DNA from: Akanthomyces muscarius
Lineage: Eukaryota; Ascomycota; Sordariomycetes; Hypocreales; Cordycipitaceae
Direction: 5' to 3'
Assembly (NCBI RefSeq): GCF_028009165.1
Contig: NW_026611618.1
Span: 1,736,001 to 1,800,000, forward strand
DNA length: 64,000 nt
Shown: in pieces, positions 45,499 to 57,160 of the stretch
Layout: every line of letters starts with the position of its first letter
Numbering within the stretch: position 1 is the stretch's first letter
Notes under the pieces: generated by a model
Seen by the model: the letters and a program-made list of their open reading frames with translations, nothing else
Told to the model about the DNA's origin: nothing
Databases searched by the model: none
Position numbers and translations under genes: made by a program

Positions 45499-47446
45499 GT
45501 TTGCCTGGGAAATGTATATTGAAAGACAGAGGCCTCCCTTATGAGGTAAGCTTCCGCGATGAAATATGCATGGGCTATAACTTGGACATCAAGCATATGT
45601 GATAAAGCCAAGGTATAAGTAGAGAGTATAGGTAGAGGCTCCGCCTGTAGTGCCGATCGAAGTGTATAGTCTAGCGTATCCGGTGACAGCTGAGCCGATC
45701 TGCATGTTCGGCATGCGCGACGAACGAAGAAGAAAAGTGGTGGGTATGGAATGGAAAGTCTAAATGCAAACGTGCGCCGTTTCGTCTAGTGCCATGTGTA
45801 GCGCGGTCTCAACGACCAGACGAACGAATTACATGATTCGTCACCGATCCGCCTGCCTCTCGCGCAATCTAGCCGCTTTGGATCGAATCCGTGTTTTCCA
45901 TCTACTTCCTTCACTAAATTCGTTCGTTCCTCCGTGTGGAGGACAGAAATACGCAGTTGTGATAGAGGTGTAGCCCCACGAGCGAGTCGGCTATTTACTG
46001 ATAACTTTTCCTGGTAGATGAACTAAGTATATCAATGGTGGGTAGAACAGGTAAGTCTAATATGCTGGTAAGTGGGTTTGAGCGCTATTCCCTCCAGGGA
46101 CTGTCCGACAAGAGACGGCTTTTCATAGAAGAAAAAATTGGCGAAAAAAAGGCAGCCCAAAAATACCTGGCACGGGTACAAAGTTTTCGCCCGATACTTC
46201 GTACTTTGGTATACAAAAGCTAATTGCTTCCGACGCACTAAAGTAAAACCACCAAAACTCGAGAAACATTTTGCGGAATTGGTTTCCGACAAAGAAAAAA
46301 AGAATCCGCCTCCACATTAAAGGCCAGAAGCGTATACGATGAGAATTAGCCATAGTCCCGCCTGGAATGATAGAAAAAGCTCCAATGTGGCTTCCTAGCA
46401 TGGCCGAACGAACAAACAGAGTACCGCCACGAGAGGACGGTACTCTCTTCCACATTTGGCAGTTCACCCGGATCACAAGAACGACCAGCGGGTCCATGCT
46501 GCCGACAGCGGTCAGTGAATTGCAATACGAGAGGGAGCCCAATACGTGCGGACTTCTGACAAAGCAGCTACAGAGTAACCCTATGTGTTCCAGGTACCTA
46601 TCATGCCAAGCCGATCGGCCGCCTTGGCCACGATTAGCTTCGAACACCATGGCAGCAGGTGGCGGGGCCATCGGGGCCCGAGACGGACAGGTGCGCCATG
46701 ATCGAAGAAAAGTGCAGTGAGCAATTTTCCACTGGTTCTTTGTTCGTGGTGGTGGGGGAGAAGTCGGCTGTCGGCGTTCGGTTTAGATGTGGCCGAGATG
46801 ATGCGACAACTTGTTAGCATGCCCTATCGCGAGATCTAATGTTGCAGGGTAGAATACGTCATTCGTTCAGTTGAAGCTAAATCAATATTCTCCATATTCT
46901 TTTAAAAAAGAAAAGGTACCAACGGCTAAGCTGATACGGCTTTTTATTAGCTTCGTATCAAAGAGCGAGCGCGGTCGGGTAATGGCTCTCTGCCTTCCAA
47001 AATTGTTGGGGCAGCGGGCCTCGTATTATCGTCCGCGCGCGGCCACATTGTAATTCATGTCTAGATCAAGTCTCCGTCCTCCGTCATCCTGGCGAATTTG
47101 GTGTTCCACACCTGTACGAGCAGTGGCAGGAGCCATCTGTGACGATCAGCAGCGTTGTGTAAACCACTCGGCCACAGAGACAAAAGCGAAAGTTACAGCA
47201 ATGACGGCCAATGAGGCCTACCATTCATCAAGTCCACAATGTCTCAAGGTCCGTGACGCAGTCGACCTGGGTGCGGATATGTCATTGTCCCAAGGCAGCG
47301 AGCGTCCCAAGGCATCTCTCAACTATATAAGGAGTCCTTGGCTTTCCCGCTCCAGAAACACTCAACAATCAGACAAACTCATCAATCATACAAAAACCTT
47401 CAAATAATAACAAGAAACGCTTTAACAAAGTCATCAATCTGCAACC
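45499..47446. other. Intergenic, 1.9 kb without a supported gene
   Basis: Open frames (for example 46123-46671 minus, 46035-46223 plus) overlap each other and have no family features. The last 100 bp before 47447 has a TATATAAGG box near 47323 and a CAA-rich leader, fitting the promoter of the cysteine-rich gene. Confidence 0.45.
47318..47330 (+). promoter_or_regulatory. TATA-like box
   Basis: CAACTATATAAGGAG about 120 bp before the ATG of the four-module cysteine-rich gene is a good TATA-box match at a sensible distance, suggesting a focused, inducible promoter. Confidence 0.5.
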
Positions 47447-48283
47447 ATGAGATTCCGCGCCAACATCATCACCATCGCCACCCTCGCTGGTCTCGCCGTG
47501 GCCGCGCCCGCCGCCACTGACGCCTGCGTCCCTGAGAACGGTATGTTTCAAGCCCGCGCGGGTGTCAAGAACGCCGCAGAACGACACAATACTGACGACC
47601 CGCTTCATTTAGGCGCCAGTGAGGAAGTCAATGGCGTGAACAACTGCTGCAAGGCTCTCATCATCCATGAGGGCAAGTGCCTCTATCCCAAGGACATCCC
47701 TGGTGCATGTGTCGGCAGAGACGGTGAGTCTTTCATGGGGCTATCCCGAGACGCAAAGTTTTTCCTCGAACAATGCAACTGAATACCACGCTTCGTAGAC
47801 GACATTGTCAACGAGCACGGCGAGATCGTCGGTTCTTGCTGCGCGAAACTTGTCCAGGTCGCTGACAAGTGCCGCTATCCCGGGAACGTGAACGGCCTCT
47901 GCGTCGCCAAGGACGGTAAGTTTGTCCCTTCCATGACAAAACTGAAAAAGAACCCCCCCTCCCAAAGCGCAGGCCTACACTGATGCACATGTCTGTTCTA
48001 GAACTTGTCAGCGAAAGCCGCAGCATCTGCTGCAAGGGCCTGGTCCAGGTCGGCCAAATGTGCCGCGATCCCAAGGATCTCCACAAGGGCTGCATTCCCA
48101 AGGATGGTACGTCATCTCTCTGTCAAGCGCTTCATCAAGTGGAAGAAAAAGAGGCAATTTATTGAACAATGCTAAAATGACCAAACAGAGGACGCTGTGG
48201 ATATGCACGGCTGGCCCGTCGGAGAGTGCTGCGAAGGTCTCTCGCAGATTGCCAACAAGTGCCGTGACCCCAAGGAGCAGTAA
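47447..48283 (+). CDS. Secreted four-module cysteine-rich protein
   Basis: Five exons (47447-47540, 47613-47723, 47799-47915, 48002-48106, 48189-48283) give 173 aa. Exon 1 encodes a signal peptide (IITIATLAGLAVAAPA) and a short start. Each of exons 2-5 encodes one module of about 35-39 aa with pattern CC-x2-L-x7-C-x2-P, and modules 1-3 end C-x3-KD or similar. All four introns are phase 1 and fall at the same place, after the KD/RD that closes a module, so each module is one symmetrical exon. Donors are GTATGT, GTGAGT, GTAAGT and GTACGT. The cysteines suggest disulfide-stabilised extracellular domains. I know no function; an effector or wall-associated role is inference. A decayed relative lies at 41854. 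Confidence 0.85.
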
Positions 48284-49048
48284 AAACGTCACGCAGAAGG
48301 CGGAGTGTCCATCAAGTTGAGAGAGCGATTTGTGACTCGCATCACACGCCGCGCACTTGAACTTCAAGACGCTCGTGTTTCTAAAATTGGTATCTTACTG
48401 ATGGGGGAAATCCGGTAGTAGCTATTCAGTTACAGCTAGATGTTTTGAACTGGGAAAACGCTACAGACTCTCAATAGAAATAGTGGTTTTTACTTTTGTT
48501 CTTAATATATGCAGCCAAGCTTTACTCCTGGCGCCGGAGTTCTCTTATCGAACTATTGGTTGTGACGGGGCTACCCATCGTCCAGAGGCTGATCGGTACA
48601 AGATGAAAAATACTTGTCTCGCGCAACGTGAAACAATACTATGCTTCCCCTATAAATAGCCAAGCAGTCAGTTTGTCGCAAAGCATAACGAGGCGAGGGC
48701 TAGTTAATCCACAACGATCATTGCTGAACACTGCACCGACTAATGCTCTTGCACTTTGTAATTTGTAGACACCCTACCAACTAAATGAACAAAGGACTCC
48801 AAAACTTTGCCTCTATAGTTCTTATATACAGACTGCGATCAGCAAAATCTTGCATCTTTCATAAAGGAATATCATACTGCCGCTTTTGTCCCGTGTGCAT
48901 CAACGCCTTCGCGATTCCCACCTGCTATAATATCAGTTTTCTAGAAAGGAAAAGGCCCCGCCATGTGCTTTTGTTCCATCATGTCCGCATTGATCATCAT
49001 CCGTCCATATTCGTTACACGACACGCTGCTCCTCGTCGAGATCGGCTC
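48284..49048. other. Convergent 3' region, no gene seen
   Basis: This lies between the cysteine-rich gene (+) and the C2H2 regulator (-). An open frame at 48785-49261 runs into the antisense of the regulator and has no features of its own. Confidence 0.4.
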
Positions 49049-52000
49049 CTAAGACTTCTCCACCAGGCTGGCGTAGCCGTCGAGGCTGTCGCCCATTGTC
49101 TTGACCATGTCAAAGATGTGCGTTCCTTTAAATGTTTCCGACCACAGCCGCACCACGGCGCTGGCCAGCTGCCGCAGTTTGACGGCGTCGCTGGCGTGCG
49201 CGTCTCGCTGCGGCACCGCAAACTCCGTCTCGTCCACCATTCGTCGCACAGTGTCGAGTAGATTTATTTCTTCGCCCGAGGCCGGCGGATCCTGCGGTCC
49301 TATCGAGGCCAGGCTCATGAGCCATTTGGCCACGAGGATGGCGCACTCAAAGTTGCAGAGTGAGTGCTGGATGCTCCACTCTGTCGACTTGGCCTTGGCT
49401 ACGTAGTTTACTCCGACCTTCACGAGCATGGATAGGGCGTGCGTTGCTTGGAAGACGGCCCGCTGCACACGGAGGTTGCGCGGCAGTCCCGGTGTGTTGT
49501 GCATTGCCGACGCAATCAACATCGAATCTCGCGTCTGCAGCGCTCTACTAGGGGGCGTGTCAGTGTAGAGTCGGATGTATGCAAGTCGCAGCAAAGCCGT
49601 CGCATTGTACACCAGGGACCCTCCGGTCATGGTGTCGGTGCTTCCATAGTGGCCCGTTTCGGCAGCCCGCAGCTGGTGTCTGTGTTCAAAGCTCGTGTGC
49701 CACATTCGCAGTGCTTGGGAGCCCTGCTCAACATCCTCCGGTCGCAAGGTGCGCTGTATGTCGTACGTCAAACCAGAAACAAACGAGGTTTGCTTCAGGA
49801 GATAGACGTGCTGGATCAAGGCATGAATGAGGACATAGTGGCCGAGTGACGAGAGCTCCGAGGGCAGGACCGTATTGGTCGGACCAAAGAACTTGGAGAA
49901 GGCCTCGTGCAGCGTGATTTCAACCAGTGGCGTTGATTGTCGCAATTCCTGCCATTGCCACGCCGTATCGGCACGCCATAGTCGCGCAGTTAATGGCAGG
50001 AAAAGGTGAACTTCAGATGTTAGTAGCGCCGGTGGCATGTCGTAAGTCATGCTACATAGGTTGAAGAAACAAAAGGCAATCAGCTTAGTCCGCAGGGCGC
50101 CTTCTCGTTGAATCCACGTCCCCCAGTCAGCAATGCCTACTTGACTTGCATCCATATGTAGGCCTTCGTCTCTGATGAGGATTGCGAGATTACTCTGAAG
50201 CGAGAGGGATTCATGTAGAATTGTCTTGATGCCCCATAAGCCGACAGCGAAGAGCAACAAGATGGACTGTATCGTCTCTAACCGTGTTTGAGGAGTGTTG
50301 GTAGAGCTACGGTTGGTTAGAACAGGAGATAAAAATATTTAATGAAGCATCTAGTGACTTACAGAGGATCACGGCTTCCGTCATCAGTAGAGGGTCTTTC
50401 CGATTGGCCGGATCCGAAAGAATTCCGATATCCAGAATTTGGTGACGGCCGAGTTGAGTGGGGGCTATACGAAGCAGCATTAGGCAATAGAGCATGTATT
50501 TCGGAGCTATGCCGCCTTCGAATCTGCTCCATGGCCACTGCCTTTGCGGCGTACCAAAGCGCGTAGCCTCGGTTGCTCTCGAAGCGGTATTGGGCTCCAA
50601 CAGCAAGGATCGCGAGCAATAGCTCTGGCGCGATCGCGGCGGGTGAGAGCGTAGGGAGGTGCAGCACCGGCAGCAGGTCGTGGAATCCACTAATGTACCC
50701 TTCGACAAACCGCGTCAGAGTATGCCGTGAGGGAAACGCAAAATCGCTCGGCAATACGGACGAGAATTCGTCAATCTTCTTTTTGACAGTTGCATAATCT
50801 GCAACGGATATGCGCAGTGGAGAGGGACGCGAAGCCTCTCCGACAAATTCGGTAGCGTCACGAGCATCCGGGCCAAGAGAGCCGATTCGTGAAGGCATCG
50901 CCGACACTGGCTTCGAGGCCATTCTCGGGTTCATGCTTGCCGGCGAGCGAGTCCACATGTTCATGGGCTGATCAGGCTCAAAATGCGGCGGTAAGAAATG
51001 CGGCGCAAATGAAAAGTCGTCCAAAAACACATTGTAGTCGTCATATGCGGCCTGCGGGGCGGGCTGCTGAGGAAATGCTGGTATGCCATGCGTTTGGTCC
51101 TGCGGTTGACGTTCTCCAAATTGAGGCATGGCCTCGCCGAAGCCCTTGGCTCTCGTATGACTCGTCGGCTGTTGGGGAATGGTGTTCATCATCGGCGCCA
51201 TAGAGTTGACCTCACTAGCTAGTGCGGCATCAGACAGAACGTCAAGATTACACGCGGCCATCCTCGACTTCATTGCATGGTCCTGTTGCATCGGCTGTTC
51301 CATCGGTTGCTGCATCGGCTGCACATTATTTGGCAAGGGTGGCTGCGGATGGTACATTTGCTGGGGCGGCGGGGGACCAGGCGGAGATAAAGTCGTCCGA
51401 TGCATGTTCATGGCATCAGCGTCGACATGACCATCAGATAGCGAGGGCTTATGCGAGCCCGCACTCGACGACGAGGGTCTGGGACGGCCATTCTCTTTGC
51501 TAGCGTCATTCAGGTGAACGAGTTTCTCATGTCGCACGAGCAGGTCCCTGATGTCCATGAGGTCAGCGAAACTGATACGCTTATGTCGCCAATGAGAACG
51601 GCTGTAGTGGTTGGGGACAAACAGGCAGGCAATATAGGAAAGAAGGTGGGAATATGTCGAGTGATGTAAGAAGGCTGGGTGGAGCTGAAAATGCGGTGCC
51701 GTAGCATTAGAAGGAAGGGCAGGGGAGATAAATATAGAAAACAAGGTTGCGCTAAAGTAAAGACCATGGTAACTCACCGTCGCCCAAATGTCTTGCCGCA
51801 TCGATCCCAGGGACAGGCGAAAGGCTTTTCCTTTGTGTGAGTTCTCTCGTGCCGTTGCACATGTTCAACCCGGCTATGCTAGTTAGATTGGGAAGGTCAT
51901 GGTGCCACGCAGCGGGTGTACTGACCGAAAGTGCTTGCTGCAATACCTGCAGGGTAGCGTCTTGGGCTTCTGGTTACGGTTTTCAGTGCTCTCGGTAGTG

Positions 52001-52071
52001 ACGATGGTGCCAGCGTGCGCGGCCGGCGGAGGATGGGGAGCCTGAGCCTCGAGAGCCTGGATGGGGAGCAT
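49049..52071 (-). CDS. C2H2 zinc-finger plus fungal-trans regulator
   Basis: Exons are 51926-52071, 51778-51873, 50363-51547 and 49049-50306, giving 894 aa. Two fingers are rebuilt across introns: CRYC-x12-H-ERT-H (split by a 52 nt intron) and CPWDRC-x12-H-EKLV-H (split by a 230 nt intron, GTGAGT to ATCAG). A Pro/Gln/Met-rich low-complexity region follows (about 115-300, with MQQPMEQPMQQ). The fungal-specific transcription factor domain then covers about 400-800, with YISGFHDLLPVLHLPT and AILAVGAQYRFE at its start. The 56 nt third intron (GTAAGT to CGTAG) is phase 2. The combination of two C2H2 fingers and this domain is seen in AmdX-like regulators; exact identity is unsure. ATG 52071 begins 39 residues before the first finger. 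Confidence 0.87.
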
Positions 52072-55000
52072 CCTGGCGGTGGTATGCGTTGGCAGTGGTC
52101 AGGGCCGCACCGCAGAGGCAGCCTAGCGAGGCGGGGGAATGCTTGGTTGGGGTAAGGCAATGCCTCAGGGAAGTGTCAACCAGAGGCCGAGAGAAGAGGG
52201 CACGAGTTTCGCAGTATATTGTGTGGGGATGATGTACGGTGTGGTGTGTTAGTGGTGAGCTGCAAGTGAGAAGCAATAGCGTGTGCACAACAGTGGGCTA
52301 TAGGCTTCGCAGAAGGAGGCTGGAAGTGAGGGAGCGCTAGAATAGAATGAGGAGAAGTGAGCCTGGCTTGGCCCCCTCTCGCACGCTGCACGGCGATGCT
52401 ACTCGAAAGCGGTGATGAGCCCGACGGGAGAGAGGGGGGGAGGACAGCAAGGCGCGAAGGGTGCGTAGATGCGGAGAAGGGCAGGACGGACGGCGCGGAA
52501 GGCGTGTGAGACGATGTTGGAGGGGAACACCAGACACGGAGCAGCGTTGCAGCGCGGAACAAGATTGGGGCGTGTCGCGCAGGAGGAGCAGGAAGCGAAG
52601 GTTGAAGAAAAACCAGCGCTGCTCGGGGCCGACTGAAGTGAACTCGCCTGGCGGTACGGGGCCGAGACGAAGGCCAATGGCAGGCGTGGAATTGAAGACG
52701 CCAGAGTCGGGGGTGTCGTATGTCAGTGGCCACACAACAGTTGAGCAAGCACTGCAGCAGATCCTGCACCCGGCTGTCGTGGATGGCAGGCGATAACAAA
52801 AGGCGGCAAGTAACAAATCCGTTAGGTGTTTGCAAGCCGACCAGGAGACGGGTCGGGTGGGGGAGACAAGGTAGGCGACGCAGAGAAGGCGGGGAATGGG
52901 TGGACGTGAAGGATCTCCGTTGACAAAGACCAAAGCCTATTCAGCCTCCGGCGGGCAGCGGACAACAATGCTGGGCTGGGGGTGGGCGAATGCGCAAACA
53001 GCCGTGCACCGTGCGGTGTGTTCGGGTTGCGCAATGGCAGGCAGGCTGCTGGCGTATCGTTAGCGGGCAGGCTGGGGTTCGGTGGCGCCCCGGAACTGCG
53101 AATCTTTTTTTGGCTTGTGAGGGGAAAGCATGAGATGTCGGTCTGCGTGTCTCGAGGGCGTCGACGACGACGACAACGGGAGGTGCGCTGGCGGATGGTG
53201 CGCAGAGCCGAGCGGCGGGAAGCGGAGCAGCAGAGTCTGCCGTCAATGCAGTGAAAGAGAGATGCGCACAGCCGTTGTGTGTCGAGTCGCAATCCGTGTA
53301 TCTTTCTCCAAATCGTCAGCTTGCAGGAGGTCGGAGCTTGAGCATGTCCAAGAAAAAAAAACTAGCCAGAGCCGAGCTTGTTGGAGTGTGGGGATGTTAC
53401 AGAGACGCACGAGAGGTGCAGGCAGACCCCATGGGGATGGGGGCAGGTGGAGGAAGAGGGGAAGCTGTGAGTGGTGTGGCTGGTGAGGAGTTGAGTTGCG
53501 ACGTTTGCCCAGCCAGACAGACGTACCTTGGTGCTTGGGTAGACACCAAATGCCAGACAACTTACCCCTGCTATCGGACGCTCGAAAACAAGTAAGCCAC
53601 AGCAAAGCAACAGATGCAACTTGCAAGGACCCTCCAGCCTATCGAAGCCCGTCTTGGCTGTCCATCCGTCGTAAAGGCGTCTTCGAAGGGGACAGGGAGG
53701 GGTCAAGCCACGGCTACTGGTGACAGACTAAGTTACCAGTATGGCAGGGTGCCTAGGCTGCTGGGCTGCCCTTGGACCTGGTTCGGGGCCGCCTGCTCCG
53801 CATTGGAGAAGCACTGAGTGGGTTCGAGCGCGCTGTTGGTGTGCTCTGTCTGCCGAATCTGCTGCATATGACAGGATGCGATAAATAACGATTTGCTACG
53901 TATCACGGCATGAAGTTGACGCTGTCTGTATCTCTGACACTGACCGTCGAATATTGAGTAGTCACGTGGCCTTGCAAACGCACATTTTTAGGTATCGATT
54001 CTGCCGGGCCGTCGCCCTGGTCCGTTTGCCATGGCCAGCTGCGAGGCCGGCCAGATGCCGACAACTACCTAACTTAGTTATCACAAGCCAGCCGAGTCTC
54101 GCTGCCTTGGTCCGCGCCGGCCGGTGCGCCCCCAGCTACCTGAATAAACAGCAAACCACCAGGCCAACACGATGTCAAGCCATTTTCTGCGCTCTTCTGC
54201 CAAGTATTACCAACCATCTAGGCCTCAATGCACCTTGGCATCTTTTTCGCATCTTCATGCACCGGATCCCCCCTTCCCGACGCTATGGGCCTTTCGGGGC
54301 CCTGCTGCCATGGGAAAGTAGTCACACGTCACAGAGGGCTGCAGCATCACATCGTCCATAACCCCGCTTTGCTGGCGTAGATCCCGAATCGCCCTCGGCG
54401 AGACCCCAGACGTCTCTATAATTAATCAGTTTGGTGGTGGTTTGTCTCTGAAAAGGTTGAGCATGATTTAAACTAGTGCGCACAAGGCCGGCCCCCAGCC
54501 AGCGTGTCGACGTCTGCCCTTTTCCAGGTTGTCCAACAATCTGCAGCTAGTCTCTTTAGCGTCCATACCCAGACGGCCAGCAGCCTTGACAGGCAGCCGG
54601 AAACAAGGCCGTGCTGGCGCCTTAAGCCAGTTTCTTGCGATTTTTTCTTTAAATTGAGGGCAGTGATCTCCGACTAACGTTAGCTGCATACCGGCGGCAT
54701 CAAACACGTTTCTGGGCATTCGTATCGGCAGCTACCCCGCCAAAACTGTGGCCGACAAGCACATATGTCAAAGGCATTTGCCAAAGGCATCGGTCAAGGT
54801 GCAAGCCGGCTTTGTTTCATTGGCGAATTAAAAGTTGGATATTTTCTCCAAGATTGCAGGGGTCGATTTCAGATCAGAAAGGCGGGCGCTCCACAACTAC
54901 AAGACATTTGTCCAGAAGCAGGGTTCATGCTCTTTGAACGAAACATGAACCAGTAAGTTGTCGACCGACTCTTTACCAAGTCTACCACAGTAACACGACT

Positions 55001-55412
55001 GAAACTAGCCATTATCCAGATCCTTGCCACTAACCCCCGAACCACTTAGTAGTTGGTGCCATTTTTCTATCCCTTTGATTGTCGAGGAGGAGCTCTAAAG
55101 TCACGAAACGCACCAAGCAAAAGTACTTAATGTTACCATCACAGTCTCTTTTAAAGCACACAGGATCTAGCAACTCTTTGAAATACAATGAAAAAAAAAA
55201 CAAATGCTCTTTTACTGTAAGAACGATTTTTTTCCTGCTTCTAATATCTTTATCTAGAGTAGAAATAGCTACTGTTTCTACACTGAGAGTGCCTGTGCTT
55301 ACTGGGCTTTGTCGTGGGTTTGAAGTTACATGTTGGTATTCCTGATTTTAATTGGCTTGTACCACTGTCTGCGAAGTAAAGGTTACTCCTCGACTGTCAA
55401 AGGGATGGCGAG
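52072..55412. other. 3.3 kb upstream region of the C2H2 regulator
   Basis: Overlapping open frames on both strands in GC-rich sequence (52.2-53.7 kb) show no family and biased composition, as in long fungal leaders. Minus-strand pyrimidine-rich tracts fit a long 5' UTR for the regulator. From about 53.8 to 55.4 kb I recognise nothing. Confidence 0.45.
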
Positions 55413-55907
55413 TCATTCATGATGAGAAAAAAAACCGCTATAAGACGAACCGCTCTGATTCCTGCGGATATCGCTTGCACTGAAGTGAGCATGTTTGTTG
55501 AGACCTTGGTCCAGTTTGCTGTATCGAAGTGCTTCTTGAAGAAACCATAAACTCTCCTGTGGGTGTAGTCTTGTATCATGTGGAAAAAGCTCGCGCTCAA
55601 CAATGTCGCTGGTTTCACTGTCATCAGACCGGCTGGAGCTTGTTTCGAGTGGCGCTTCGCGGCCTGTTGGGATGAAGCTCGATGGTGGCGGTGTCGACGG
55701 GTTGACGGCGTCACTGAGGCTGATGAACGTAACGTCAGCGTCGGAGAGTCTGCGAGACGGCGTTGATAATTGGGCGGAATTGTTCGAAATTTTACGGAGT
55801 ATTGGGCCTCTTCGTGCATGGTGTAGTGCACCTCGCTTGTAAAATCGTCCTTTCGCAGCTTCCAGGCGAAAAACTGTCGCAAGTTCGGGTGTAAGTAGCC
55901 CGACCAA
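55413..55907 (-). CDS. Hypothetical ORF, uncertain
   Basis: The open frame codes for up to 164 aa with a plausible polar composition (SLSDAVNPSTPPPSSF, SSSRSDDSETSD) and a more helical end (ESLWFLQEALRYSKL). There are no known domain, signal peptide or membrane segment. The N-terminal part may belong to a different exon. It could be a small gene, the end of a gene or chance. Confidence 0.3.
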   Translation of the reverse strand: MVGLLTPELATVFRLEAAKGRFYKRGALHHARRGPILRKISNNSAQLSTPSRRLSDADVTFISLSDAVNPSTPPPSSFIPTGREAPLETSSSRSDDSETSDIVERELFPHDTRLHPQESLWFLQEALRYSKLDQGLNKHAHFSASDIRRNQSGSSYSGFFSHHE

Positions 55908-56364
55908 TGAAAATCAATTCTCCATAGATACATGCTGCGATTCACTGAAGAGTTTGAGTTGGTAATTTTCAAATACATCGCAACACTTCTCTGCTGAATC
56001 TTACTCTCTCGGTGCGCTTCGTGATCGTTATGCCCGTAAGCCCGTCACCCTACAGCACGGTTCGCTGTCGCACTGGCGCCCTGCCCGCAGTCGCTGCTCT
56101 CTTCCGTGAAGAAAAAAAGAAAAGGATGAAAGTAGTTAAAAGTGCATCAAACCTGATTCGTTCCTAGTAGTTATTATTCATAATAACTAGTCATTTGTGG
56201 AAGAAGAGCTGAACCCGCGAGGATACCTGCGGAAACGCGAACCAGCTAAACCAACCTCTGATCAGATTTTGTTGTCAGGGTAAATACAAGAGGATGATTT
56301 AGAACTTCATTGTGAAACTTAAACAATGTAAATATTAGAGATTCAAGCTAGCCGTCCGTGGCAT
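55908..56364. other. Intergenic, nothing recognised
   Basis: AT-rich 450 bp between the uncertain ORF and the single-pass membrane protein gene. I see no gene or repeat. Confidence 0.4.
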
Positions 56365-57160
56365 TTAAGTTTCTTTCGCAGTTACATGCTGCTTCTTGCT
56401 CTTTCTTATACCCAGCATGTACGATGCTAGCATCAACAACGGGACGCCCACGCCTACGCCCACGCCCACGCCGATTCGCCATTTTTTATTCAGGGCTTTT
56501 TTAGACTCCGTACCTTGGCTCTCCGCAGCTCTCTGTACAAAACCGTACAAGTTCGCAGGGAGAGCGTAAAAAGCCTTGATTCCGTTGCCGAAGGTCATGT
56601 TGTGCGCATCGTTCCAGACCTTGAATTCGATACTATTCCATGAGCTGCGCATGGCGGCCGCGAGTACAACTCGCTCAGGAAAGCTACTGTTAGATTTTGG
56701 CGCCATCTCGATAGCCAAGTCCTTGAACGTGAAATTCATTGCCCTTTCGGAGCGGATTACTGCTCAAGAATAAGTTGTCAGCCATGAACGGAGACACCAT
56801 GTCAAAATACCATCGGGCCAATTTCCAAGCCAACTAGCACGCACTTCTTTGTAGTGAATACTCGCCCAGAGAAAATGTCAAGTTCCTGGGCTCATCGTCC
56901 TCTTTCTCCCAGGTGAGGAGATGCGTCGCTTCCCATTCAACAATGAAGTCGTAGAAACCGTTTCTGTATCCGGGTGCAGTATCTTCTTTGGCGGGATAAA
57001 CGACAGCAGGTTTTTCATCCTTAAAGCAATTTTCCCCTCCGAATCCTGGGGGGCATCTTGTCAAAGTAAAGTTGCCGGCACCGATGCGCTGCTCAGACAG
57101 CACCGTGTGGGCAAGGGCCATGCAAAGCGCAGCGGATGCCTCAAGGAGCGAAAACTTCAT
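56365..57160 (-). CDS. Putative single-pass membrane protein with signal peptide
   Basis: Exons are 56845-57160 and 56365-56759, giving 236 aa. The intron (85 nt, GTGCGT donor, TGAGCAG acceptor) joins YSLQR to IIRSERAMNF in phase 1. A signal peptide (about 1-22, LLEASAALCMALAHTVLS) is followed by an extracellular region. That region has a small CPPGFGGENC loop, like the last turn of an EGF domain, and several N-glycosylation sites (NFT, NLT, NSS, NMT). A Gly/Val-rich transmembrane helix (about 198-224, GVGVGVGVGVPLLMLASYM) and a basic cytoplasmic tail (RKSKKQH) end the protein. I do not recognise the family. The GT donor choice is the least certain part; another GT lies 17 nt upstream but breaks the frame. 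Confidence 0.6.

Noticed and set aside
52176..53706. Several minus-strand frames of 100-220 codons upstream of the C2H2 gene
   Set aside because: Overlapping frames, Ser/Pro/Arg-rich composition and no family; better seen as leader or intergenic DNA.
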